Shown: in pieces, positions 1 through 6,279 of the stretch
How positions within the stretch are numbered: the first letter of the stretch is position 1
Layout: each line of letters opens with the position of its first letter
Source of the DNA: Thermoplasmata archaeon
GTDB taxonomy: Bacteria; Actinomycetota; Acidimicrobiia; Acidimicrobiales; Acidimicrobiaceae
Length of the DNA: 18,973 bases
Direction: 5' to 3'
Assembly: GCA_021836665.1 (NCBI GenBank)
Contig: JAKBHQ010000352.1
Span: forward strand, 1 to 18,973
Notes under the pieces: model-generated
What the model was told of the DNA's origin: nothing
Seen by the model: only the letters and a program-made list of their open reading frames with translations
The model's database searches: none
Made by a program: the position numbers and the translations under genes

Positions 1-1
1 A

Positions 2-8
2 AAGGAAG
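2..8 (+). promoter_or_regulatory. Ribosome-binding site of the methyltransferase gene
   Basis: AAGGAAG lies four bases before the ATG at 12 and supports that start. The window opens only 11 bases upstream, so the preceding gene and any promoter are not visible. Confidence 0.6.
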
Positions 9-11
9 TTA

Positions 12-881
12 ATGCAGACAGTAGTTTCCTCGGCCACCAAGCAGGTGATCATCGGAGATGATCAGCCTTTTTGCATCATTGGCGAGAGGATCAATCCCAC
101 TGGTCGCAAGGCCTTCCAGTTGAAATTGAGGGAAAACGACCTCTCGACCGTAGAGATCGACGTCCAACAGCAGATCGCTGGCGGAGCGATGGTGCTCGAC
201 GTCAACATGGGCGCTCCTTTGGCCGACGAAGTTGGCTTGATGACCAAGGCCGTCAATCTTATCCAAGCCATGACGGATCTTCCACTCTGTATAGACTCGT
301 CGGTGATCGACGCACTTGAAGCCGGATTGAAGGCTTATCAAGGAAAGGCCCTGGTCAATTCCGTTACCGCTGAAGACGAGAGGCTTGATATCATCTTGCC
401 CTTGGTCAAGCGCTACGGTGCGGCGGTTATCGCCCTGCCAAACGACGAGACCGAGATACCTGAGGATCCAAAGCGTAGGCTGGAGCTCGCAAAAAAGATC
501 CTACATGTTGCTACCGAGAAGTACCACATTCCGGCAGAGGATATCCTTATCGACCCGTTGGCGATGCCGATCGGTGCGGACACGTCTTTGGTGGTCCGGA
601 CGCTTGAGACTATTCACCTAGTCCACGACGAACTCGGTTTGAATATGTCCCTTGGGGCTTCAAACGTCTCTTTCGGAATGCCGGATCGGCACACCATAGG
701 AGCCGCTTTTCTGACTATGGCCATGTCGGCTGGGTTGACAAGTGCGATCATGGATGCACGTTCGGTGCAGCTTAACCGGGCCATCAAGGCAGCAGACTTG
801 CTTCTGAATCGTGACCCATGGGGAGCGGAGTGGATCGCTGGACATCGAGCACTTCAAGCGGTGGAGGGAAGCGCTTCCTGA
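12..881 (+). CDS. mtgA: Methylcorrinoid:tetrahydrofolate methyltransferase (MtgA-like, pterin-binding fold)
   Basis: This 289-residue protein is a pterin-binding TIM-barrel methyltransferase of the MtgA/AcsE/MtrH/MetH-pterin group. It should move a methyl group from a methylated corrinoid protein to tetrahydrofolate in the cytoplasm. Visible family marks are the N-terminal GERINPTGR (about residues 24-32), DVNMGAP (about 63-69), CIDSS in the next strand, NSVT (about 116-119), and a closing segment with SLGASNVSFGMP that is typical of corrinoid-linked pterin methyltransferases. Dihydropteroate synthase shares the fold, but the GASNVSFG segment and the neighbours argue for the methyltransferase. 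The ATG at 12 has a good ribosome-binding site. The stop overlaps the next start (TGATG at 879-883), so translation is probably coupled to the corrinoid activator. The symbol follows the glycine betaine system of Desulfitobacterium; the methyl donor in this organism is inferred from the later transporter genes. Confidence 0.86.
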   Translation: MQTVVSSATKQVIIGDDQPFCIIGERINPTGRKAFQLKLRENDLSTVEIDVQQQIAGGAMVLDVNMGAPLADEVGLMTKAVNLIQAMTDLPLCIDSSVIDALEAGLKAYQGKALVNSVTAEDERLDIILPLVKRYGAAVIALPNDETEIPEDPKRRLELAKKILHVATEKYHIPAEDILIDPLAMPIGADTSLVVRTLETIHLVHDELGLNMSLGASNVSFGMPDRHTIGAAFLTMAMSAGLTSAIMDARSVQLNRAIKAADLLLNRDPWGAEWIAGHRALQAVEGSAS

Positions 882-2782
882 TGAGTGAAGCTGCGATCTC
901 TGTGACGTCGGATGCCCCGGTTGAAACCGCTAGCTCAGGTGCCCTCGAGAGGGTAGATGTCCACTTTGAGCCTGCGGGTAGACAGATAAGGGTTCCGTCG
1001 GGTGTGATGCTCTTCGACGCTGCAAGCTGGAATGGCATCGCAATCGATTCGACCTGTGGTGGCCATGGAACTTGTAAAAAGTGCAAGGTCAAGGTGGTCG
1101 ATGGTGTCGTTCCGGTATCCTCCTTGGATGCCAGGGCACTGTCCGCCGACGAATTGAGATCGGGCTGGAGACTCGCTTGCAGGGTGGCCCTTACCACCCC
1201 GATTTCGGTCGAGGTGCCTCCACTTTTGACGCGACCGAAGTCCGCCACCGCTGGAGTCGGCCGTAGGGTCATACTTAGGCCGGCGGTTCAGAAGCGTTAC
1301 GTAGAACTAGACGAGCCGTCTCTGCAAGATCAAAAGACCGATATCGAAAGGGTACTGGCTGCCCTAGATGACCTGGAGCTTCGAGTTGACCTGGGAGCCC
1401 TGCGGTCGGTCGCAACGGTACTACGCAGTTCCGACTTCAAGGTGACCGCCGTCATTGTAGACGATATCCTCATCGACGTAGAACCGGGGGACACCACAGA
1501 TAAAGCTTATGGAATTGCCTTTGACCTGGGGACAACGACGGTTGTGGCAACACTGCTCGACTTGACTACCGGTGCACCGATGGCGGTTGGATCGATGCTT
1601 AACAAGCAGCAGCCTTACGGTGCGGACGTCATTACTCGGATCAGTTCGATAATGATCAACAATGGTGGCGACGTACTCGATCGACTGGCAAAGCTCGCTC
1701 ACGAAACGCTCGCTGCTCTGGTGGAGGAGGTCTGTGCGGAGGCCGACATAGATCCTAGCAACGTTTATGAAATCGCCGTAGCTGGTAATGCGACCATGTC
1801 CCATATTGCCATCGGTGTAGACCCCGAGCCCCTCGGGGTTGCGCCGTTTATCATGTCGACCCGCCGCTGGCCAGAGGTGCTGGCTAAGGACCTCGGCGTC
1901 AGCGTACACCCGGGTGCCCGGGCCGTCCTATTCCCGTCTTTTGGAGCCTATGTGGGTGGTGACATTACCGCCGGCTTGATAGCCTCGGGGATGGACCGCG
2001 ATACTCGTGTCAGGCTGTTCATAGACATCGGAACTAACTGCGAGATAGTACTCGGCAATAGCGAGAGGCTTATTGCGACTGCGGCGCCAGCTGGACCTGC
2101 ATTCGAAGGCGCTTCTATAAAGTGCGGAATGCGTGCCGCGGCGGGAGCCATAGAAGTCGTCAAGATTGCCGAAGATGACGTGGCCCTTGGGGTCATTGGC
2201 GATGTAGCACCTGAGGGGCTTTGTGGATCTGGTCTTTTGGATGCAGTCGCCGAACTCTTCAAGGTCGGCCTTTTAGACAGCTCTGGCCGTTTCGTATCCG
2301 ACGAAGTAGCGAACGCTACGGTTCCAAAGCTCGCCGATCGGCTTCGCTGGCTTGAAAAGGAGCGTATTTTCGTCCTGGCCTACAAAGGCGACGAGGGTGA
2401 TCTGTCGGATGCAATATTTCTCTCACAGCGCGATGTGAGGGAGTTGCAATTTGCCAAGGCGGCAATCGCCACCGGCTGGAGCATTCTCTTGGAGGAGTAT
2501 GGGATAAAACCCGGAGACCTCCAACAGGTCCTATTGGCCGGATCATTCGGTAGCTACCTCTCGCCAGCAAGTGCTATCCGTTTGGGTCTCGTTCCAAAGC
2601 TTCCTGTGCTGCGAATAGTCAGTGCTGGAAACGTAGCAGGTGAAGGCGCAAAAATGGCACTAATGAGTGTGAGGGAACGGGCTCTGGCTATGACCTTGCT
2701 GGAGGAGGTGGACTATGTCGAGCTTTCCGACCGAGCGGACTTCAACGATAGATTTGTCGAACAACTCGCATTCAGTAACTGA
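881..2782 (+). CDS. Reductive activator of corrinoid proteins ([2Fe-2S] + ASKHA/DUF4445; RACo/RamA-like)
   Basis: The protein (633 residues) should return inactive Co(II) corrinoid proteins to Co(I), using an iron-sulfur centre for the electron and ATP binding for energy. Residues about 25-115 form a plant-type [2Fe-2S] ferredoxin domain with Cys59, Cys65, Cys68 and a distal Cys100 (C-x5-C-x2-C...C). A linker leads to a DUF4445/ASKHA domain (about 205-633) with FDLGTTT (214-220), AGNATMSH (301-308), FIDIGTNCE (380-388), EGLCGSGLLD (445-454), LSQRDVRELQFAK (514-526) and AGSFGSYL (553-560). The [2Fe-2S] N-terminus resembles bacterial RACo, unlike archaeal RamA with its C-terminal 4Fe-4S centres. 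The frame is open from 818, but ATG 881 is preferred because it overlaps the previous stop and follows GGAGGGA (863-869). The 3' end overlaps the next gene by 68 bases. Confidence 0.9.
   Translation: MSEAAISVTSDAPVETASSGALERVDVHFEPAGRQIRVPSGVMLFDAASWNGIAIDSTCGGHGTCKKCKVKVVDGVVPVSSLDARALSADELRSGWRLACRVALTTPISVEVPPLLTRPKSATAGVGRRVILRPAVQKRYVELDEPSLQDQKTDIERVLAALDDLELRVDLGALRSVATVLRSSDFKVTAVIVDDILIDVEPGDTTDKAYGIAFDLGTTTVVATLLDLTTGAPMAVGSMLNKQQPYGADVITRISSIMINNGGDVLDRLAKLAHETLAALVEEVCAEADIDPSNVYEIAVAGNATMSHIAIGVDPEPLGVAPFIMSTRRWPEVLAKDLGVSVHPGARAVLFPSFGAYVGGDITAGLIASGMDRDTRVRLFIDIGTNCEIVLGNSERLIATAAPAGPAFEGASIKCGMRAAAGAIEVVKIAEDDVALGVIGDVAPEGLCGSGLLDAVAELFKVGLLDSSGRFVSDEVANATVPKLADRLRWLEKERIFVLAYKGDEGDLSDAIFLSQRDVRELQFAKAAIATGWSILLEEYGIKPGDLQQVLLAGSFGSYLSPASAIRLGLVPKLPVLRIVSAGNVAGEGAKMALMSVRERALAMTLLEEVDYVELSDRADFNDRFVEQLAFSN
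2701..2709 (+). promoter_or_regulatory. Strong Shine-Dalgarno fixing the DUF1638 gene start
   Basis: GGAGGAGGT lies inside the coding sequence of the corrinoid activator, five bases before the ATG at 2715. It is among the strongest ribosome-binding sites in the window. It supports a start that makes the two genes overlap by 68 bases, which would otherwise look unlikely. Confidence 0.65.
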
Positions 2783-3479
2783 CAGCCGGGCAGCTGTTAG
2801 TGGAGTAGCCCGTGTTGAGGTAGCTGGCGTGGCAGTGCTGGATGTCATCGCATGTGGGGCCATAGCTTCTTCAGTGCGCGAGATATCCAAGAGGAGGGGC
2901 TGGACCGTCCAGATCCATGCACTCTCTGCTCTCCTCCATGACAGGCCGGAAAAGATAGCCGCAGCGGTCGCTGAGATCGCTTTCCGGTTGGTTTCTGAGG
3001 GTAGAAGGGTTGCGGTCGCATACGCAGATTGCGGGAGCTATGGCGAGGTCGACAGGGTCTGTGCAGAGCTCGGAGTACCGCGACTCAGTGGACTTCACTG
3101 TTACGACGTGTTTGGCGGCGAGAAGTTCATTGAGAAGGTTTTTGAGTCGGAACCCGGTACCTACCTCTTGACTGATTTTTTAGTGCGCTCCTTCAACAAG
3201 ACCGTGGTGAAGGAGCTGGGTTTAGACCGCTTTCCGGAACTGGTCGAAGACTACTTCGGTCAGTACAAGCGGGTTCTTTGGCTAAAGCAGGGAAGCGACC
3301 CGTCGCTAGACGCCAAGGCCAAAGAAGTGGCGGGACTTTTGGGTCTGCCACTCGAAGTATTCGAGACCTCAGATGGTGGGCTGGAATACGAACTGGAGAA
3401 ATTTTATGGTAATGGATACGCAGATGGAGGGACTGTGAAAGATACCGAGATGAGTTTGACTGCTGGGTCTACATGGTAG
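2715..3479 (+). CDS. DUF1638 family protein in a corrinoid/C1 operon
   Basis: The protein (254 residues) matches the DUF1638 pattern: VIACGAI (45-51), YADCGSYG (103-110), GLHCYDVFGG (126-135) and TDFLVRSF (153-160). No biochemical role for the family is known to me. It is often seen beside MttB-type methyltransferases and corrinoid activators, which fits this position between the activator and a methylenetetrahydrofolate reductase. Cys47, Cys106 and Cys129, with His128 nearby, sit in the recognisable motifs and could be metal ligands or bind a cofactor; that is inference. The first 30 or so residues are polar and look non-conserved. No signal peptide or membrane segment is visible, so the protein is probably cytoplasmic. 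The start overlaps the previous gene by 68 bases, and the stop overlaps the next start by 7. Confidence 0.8.
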   Translation: MSSFPTERTSTIDLSNNSHSVTDSRAAVSGVARVEVAGVAVLDVIACGAIASSVREISKRRGWTVQIHALSALLHDRPEKIAAAVAEIAFRLVSEGRRVAVAYADCGSYGEVDRVCAELGVPRLSGLHCYDVFGGEKFIEKVFESEPGTYLLTDFLVRSFNKTVVKELGLDRFPELVEDYFGQYKRVLWLKQGSDPSLDAKAKEVAGLLGLPLEVFETSDGGLEYELEKFYGNGYADGGTVKDTEMSLTAGSTW

Positions 3480-4354
3480 CGGGCGAAGCGCCGATGGGCG
3501 CACTTTTCTCGAATGCCAGGATCGAGGTCATCCCGACCAAGAGCGTCGGTGACCAGGTGGAGCAGTTGATTTCTAAGGACGTCACTATAGCCGTGACGGC
3601 ATCGCCGGTGAAGGGATTGGATTCGACATTTGAGCTTGCTGAGCGGTTGTGCGACGCTGGCTTCAACGTGGTTCCACACCTCTCAGCTCGCCTGGTGGTT
3701 GATGAGAAGCATTTGGCTGAGATAGTCGCAAGGTTAACAGAGCGCAAGATCTCTGACGTCTTCGTGCCGGCGGGGGACGCCGACCCTCCTGCTGGAAAGT
3801 TTGACAGTTCGCTCTCACTTCTCGAGGCCCTTGATCAGATGGGGAGGCCCTTTGATCGGGTAGGAATCACCGGTTATCCAGAGAGTCATCCGAAGATTTC
3901 CGATGACGTGACGGTCCAAGCGATGTGGGATAAGCGGCACTATGCCAGCTACGTAATAAGTAACCTCTGTTTTGACCCTACGATAATCAGGCATTGGGTT
4001 GAGAGGGTCAGGAAGAGGGGAGTGAAACTCCCCATTTACCTTGGAGTCGCCGCGCCGATTGATAGGACCAAGCTCCTCGACGTAGCGTCAAAGATCGGAG
4101 TAGGGGAGTCGACTAAGTTTCTGACTAAGCATGCCGCTTGGTTCTTGCGCATGGGCACTCCGGGTGGTTACAGCCCGAATCGACTACTGCAGCGGATTGG
4201 CTCGACCCTTACCACCGAGTCATCGCTGATTGAGGGCCTGCATATCTATAGCTTCAACCAGATTCGCCAGAGTGAAGAGTGGAGGGTAGGCCAACTCGAG
4301 AAGTTTGGTGGAACCATTCACGAGAAGGCTTTGCAAAGCCATCCAGCCAACTGA
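3473..4354 (+). CDS. metF: Divergent methylenetetrahydrofolate reductase (MetF-like)
   Basis: This 293-residue protein has the MTHFR TIM-barrel pattern: an N-terminal Glu18 in IEVIPTKS (place of the catalytic Glu of EFFPP), HLSAR (69-73), the GD pair (101-102), GYPESHP (134-140) and a KRHYASYVISNLCFDP block (154-169) equivalent to the folate-binding 'AD..iTQ.fFD' block. It lacks the regulatory C-terminal domain of eukaryotic enzymes, as bacterial MetF does. In this operon it probably runs in the oxidative direction, turning methyl-THF made by the upstream methyltransferase into methylene-THF, although methionine synthesis is also possible. The TQ of the classical enzyme reads SN here (Asn164). 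The ATG at 3473 overlaps the preceding stop; an ATG at 3494 is an alternative start, and neither has a strong ribosome-binding site. It is the last gene of the block. Confidence 0.8.
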   Translation: MVAGEAPMGALFSNARIEVIPTKSVGDQVEQLISKDVTIAVTASPVKGLDSTFELAERLCDAGFNVVPHLSARLVVDEKHLAEIVARLTERKISDVFVPAGDADPPAGKFDSSLSLLEALDQMGRPFDRVGITGYPESHPKISDDVTVQAMWDKRHYASYVISNLCFDPTIIRHWVERVRKRGVKLPIYLGVAAPIDRTKLLDVASKIGVGESTKFLTKHAAWFLRMGTPGGYSPNRLLQRIGSTLTTESSLIEGLHIYSFNQIRQSEEWRVGQLEKFGGTIHEKALQSHPAN

Positions 4355-4365
4355 GCTAGTTGGCT
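4345..4365 (+). terminator. Hairpin over the stop codon of the metF-like gene
   Basis: AGCCAACT (4345-4352) and AGTTGGCT (4358-4365) form a perfect 8-bp stem with a 5-base loop that contains part of the TGA stop. No T-tract follows on the + strand, so it is either a 3'-end stabilising hairpin or a weak terminator. Confidence 0.45.
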
Positions 4366-4386
4366 TAGAGTAAAAAAGCGGGGCAA

Positions 4387-4417
4387 TGTTGGGGTCAACC
4401 ATTGAGAGACCCCAACA
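4387..4417. terminator. 10-bp perfect inverted repeat downstream of the C1 operon
   Basis: TGTTGGGGTC (4387-4396) pairs perfectly with GACCCCAACA (4408-4417) around an 11-base loop. There is no T-run on the + strand. On the - strand the stem is followed by CCCCGC and a run of six T, so as an intrinsic terminator it reads better leftward, although no - strand gene ends here. Together with the hairpin at 4345-4365 it may mark the transcript end of the C1 operon. Confidence 0.45.
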
Positions 4418-4500
4418 GGCCTCCTCAGAGCTGGGCTCATCGGGTCGAAGCTGACCTATTGCAGAGGTTTGCTAGCGTCGTGGTTCTTCCCAGGATCCCC

Positions 4501-4536
4501 AGTGGCTATTGCTCCAGTGGCTATTGCTCCAATGGC
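4501..4536. repeat. 15-bp tandem repeat (two copies plus a partial)
   Basis: AGTGGCTATTGCTCC occurs at 4501-4515 and 4516-4530 without change. A third, partial and altered copy begins at 4531 (AATGGC). Confidence 0.85.
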
Positions 4537-4570
4537 CAACCACCGTTTTGACCTACTGATCAGGCAGAGC

Positions 4571-4609
4571 AAGTCAGCAGAGGAAGTCAGCAGAGGAAGT
4601 CAACAGAGC
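4571..4609. repeat. 13-bp tandem repeat, three copies
   Basis: AAGTCAGCAGAGG is repeated at 4571-4583 and 4584-4596, with a third copy at 4597-4609 that differs at two positions. It lies in the same gap as the 15-bp repeat and has no visible coding role. Confidence 0.85.
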
Positions 4610-4985
4610 TTGTTAATGGACTGACGAGGCCTTGTGACTCAGTTCGGCTCATCGAGTGAGGTCAGAGTCGGAGCCAGCGATATCAAAAAGGTCATAGCTT
4701 CACAAGATAGGCCATGCGAACGTGGTAACTCCGAAGCGGGCGGAGGTCAAATCTCAAATGGGCAAGAAAATATCCGCAATTTCTGCTTTAATTTGCTTTA
4801 AGTAGAAAGTTGGTGAGTCCTTAGCCGTTCCGAACCCCCTTTTCCGAAGGTTCGCAGGATATGCGGGGCACAATTGGGAAGAATGTGCGAAACGGGCGGA
4901 TGGAAATCGAGTTTGGCGCCGCCGTTTGTGCAGCGATGTTTAAGAAAGTTGATGTATATGGTAGGAGTCTCTGCGGATCGATGAT

Positions 4986-4998
4986 ATACCAGTGGTAT
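4986..4998. promoter_or_regulatory. Palindromic operator-like site ATACCA-G-TGGTAT
   Basis: This is a perfect 6-bp dyad around one central base. TGGT/ACCA half-sites of this kind are used by several GntR-family repressors. It lies about 175 bases upstream of the transporter ATPase gene and next to a second dyad, so a role in controlling the transporter is plausible but unproven. Confidence 0.4.
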
Positions 4999-4999
4999 G

Positions 5000-5022
5000 T
5001 TATTTGTTAGGTCAGCAAATAA
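5000..5022. promoter_or_regulatory. Second dyad TTATTTG-N9-CAAATAA
   Basis: A perfect 7-bp inverted repeat with a 9-base spacer begins two bases after the ATACCA/TGGTAT palindrome. It could be a second operator or an RNA hairpin in the transporter leader. Confidence 0.4.
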
Positions 5023-5172
5023 TTGGGGTGAGTCGGTAGCGCATAGGCGGTTACCCGACGGATTTGCTGGCAGTAGTTTTTGAGTTCGTAATGGCTACTT
5101 TCAGGTATCCGAGCTATGGAGATCTGAAAGTGGCTGCGGCGTTCCATACCGACTCAGTAGGGGGGTCACCGG

Positions 5173-6279
5173 TTGGAGAAGAGTCAGATTCAGATTTCGT
5201 GCAAGAACCTCTGGAAGGTTTTTGGGCCAAAGGGTGCGAATCTGGTGGGCTCACCAGATACGAGCCTTCCGCCAGCGGAACTGCAGGAGAAGACCGGTTG
5301 TGTCGTAGCCATAAGGGATGTCTCTTTCGAGGTCGCTCGGGGCGAGGTGTTTGTGGTTATGGGCTTGTCTGGTTCCGGGAAGTCGACTTTAATCCGTTCG
5401 CTAACGAGGCTAGTGGATGTCGACGCAGGCGAGATTGAACTCTGCCAGCGTGACGTACGCAAGGCGGATAAGAACCAGCTACGGGATATTAGGAGACACA
5501 ACGTCTCTATGGTGTTTCAGCAGTTTGCGCTCTTTCCCCATCGACGAGTGGTAGATAATGTCGCTTTTGGGCTCGAAATACAGGGCGTAAAGAAGGCCGA
5601 TCGCTACCGCAAGGTCGATGAACTTCTGCAGATTGTTGGATTGAGTGGATTCGGAAATTCTTACCCGAGTGAGCTATCTGGCGGAATGCAGCAGCGGGTG
5701 GGACTTGCCCGAGCGCTTGCGGTAGACCCAGAGGTGCTCCTTTTCGACGAGGCTTTCAGTGCCTTGGACCCGCTAATTCGCAGGGAGATGCAGGATCAAG
5801 TCATTCACCTCCAAGAACAGCTTCACAAGACGGTGGTCTTTGTGAGCCATGACCTGGACGAGGCCCTGAAACTTGGTGACCGCATAGCGATCATGCGCAA
5901 TGGAGCCTTTGTTCAGGTTGGAACCCCGGAAGAAGTTGTGGGTTCGCCCAAAGATGCATATGTAGCTGCGTTTACCAGAGACGTGTCGCGTTCAAAAGTG
6001 CTCACCGCGAGGTGGGCGATGCAAGCTCCAAGATACCCAAGCCTCTCCTCCTACGAGGACCGAGTAGTGCCGCCGACAACCCTGCTACAAGGCGTACTCC
6101 CTATCGTACTGGCGTCCGAACTCCCAGTCGGGGTCGTCGATTCCGACGGCAGGCTGCTTGGAGAATTGGACCGTAGGTCCGTCCTGGCTGCTATCAATGA
6201 TGGACCACCAGAATCAACCCTGAATGAGGACGAAATGCTCACTACGCCTGCCAACTGGAGGGAGGAAGTAGCAAAGTGA
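5173..6279 (+). CDS. proV: Quaternary-amine (glycine betaine type) ABC transporter, ATP-binding subunit (ProV/OpuAA-like)
   Basis: This 368-residue ATPase powers uptake through the fused permease encoded next. Motifs are complete: Walker A GLSGSGKS (64-71), Q-loop VFQQFALFP (114-122), signature LSGGMQQR (168-175), Walker B VLLFDEAFSALD (188-199) and H-loop His226 in SHD. The insert before Walker A and the QQFALFPHR..VDNVAFGLE segment are typical of the ProV/OpuAA/GbsA type. The C-terminal part (about 275-368) keeps what looks like one regulatory CBS-like unit (PVGVVDSDGRLLGEL), where ProV often has two. The start must be TTG 5173: an in-frame stop lies at 5158-5160, and AGGGGGG (5159-5165) gives a good ribosome-binding site. 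The stop overlaps the next start (GTGA). Glycine betaine is the family expectation; choline or proline betaine cannot be excluded. Confidence 0.9.
   Translation: MEKSQIQISCKNLWKVFGPKGANLVGSPDTSLPPAELQEKTGCVVAIRDVSFEVARGEVFVVMGLSGSGKSTLIRSLTRLVDVDAGEIELCQRDVRKADKNQLRDIRRHNVSMVFQQFALFPHRRVVDNVAFGLEIQGVKKADRYRKVDELLQIVGLSGFGNSYPSELSGGMQQRVGLARALAVDPEVLLFDEAFSALDPLIRREMQDQVIHLQEQLHKTVVFVSHDLDEALKLGDRIAIMRNGAFVQVGTPEEVVGSPKDAYVAAFTRDVSRSKVLTARWAMQAPRYPSLSSYEDRVVPPTTLLQGVLPIVLASELPVGVVDSDGRLLGELDRRSVLAAINDGPPESTLNEDEMLTTPANWREEVAK

Larger units (their letters stand above)
4355..5172. other. 818-bp non-coding stretch between the C1 operon and the transporter operon
   Basis: No reading frame here looks like a gene; the open frame at 5064-5438 runs out of frame through the ATPase gene. 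The stretch holds terminator-like hairpins at its left end, two sets of short tandem repeats (4501-4530 and 4571-4609), an inverted repeat CGAACC/GGTTCG (4831-4836 and 4849-4854), two copies of TGCTTTAA ten bases apart (4784-4791 and 4794-4801), two operator-like dyads (4986-5022) and a bulged hairpin GTCGGTA/TTACCCGAC (5032-5059). I could not place a convincing -35/-10 pair. A long structured leader or several operators for the transporter genes would explain its size. Confidence 0.5.

Noticed and set aside
4829..4854. Possible LexA-type box around CGAACC...GGTTCG
   Set aside because: The half-sites are 12 bases apart, while actinobacterial SOS boxes have a 4-base spacer (CGAAC-N4-GTTCG). 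It is more likely a hairpin or chance.
4355..5172. Glycine, SAM or cobalamin riboswitch before the transporter operon
   Set aside because: I looked for the conserved core sequences of these classes and did not see them; the hairpins present do not form a known aptamer pattern.
5064..5438. 124-codon open frame on the + strand overlapping the ATPase start
   Set aside because: It is out of frame with a fully motif-supported ABC ATPase over most of its length, has no ribosome-binding site and resembles no protein I know.
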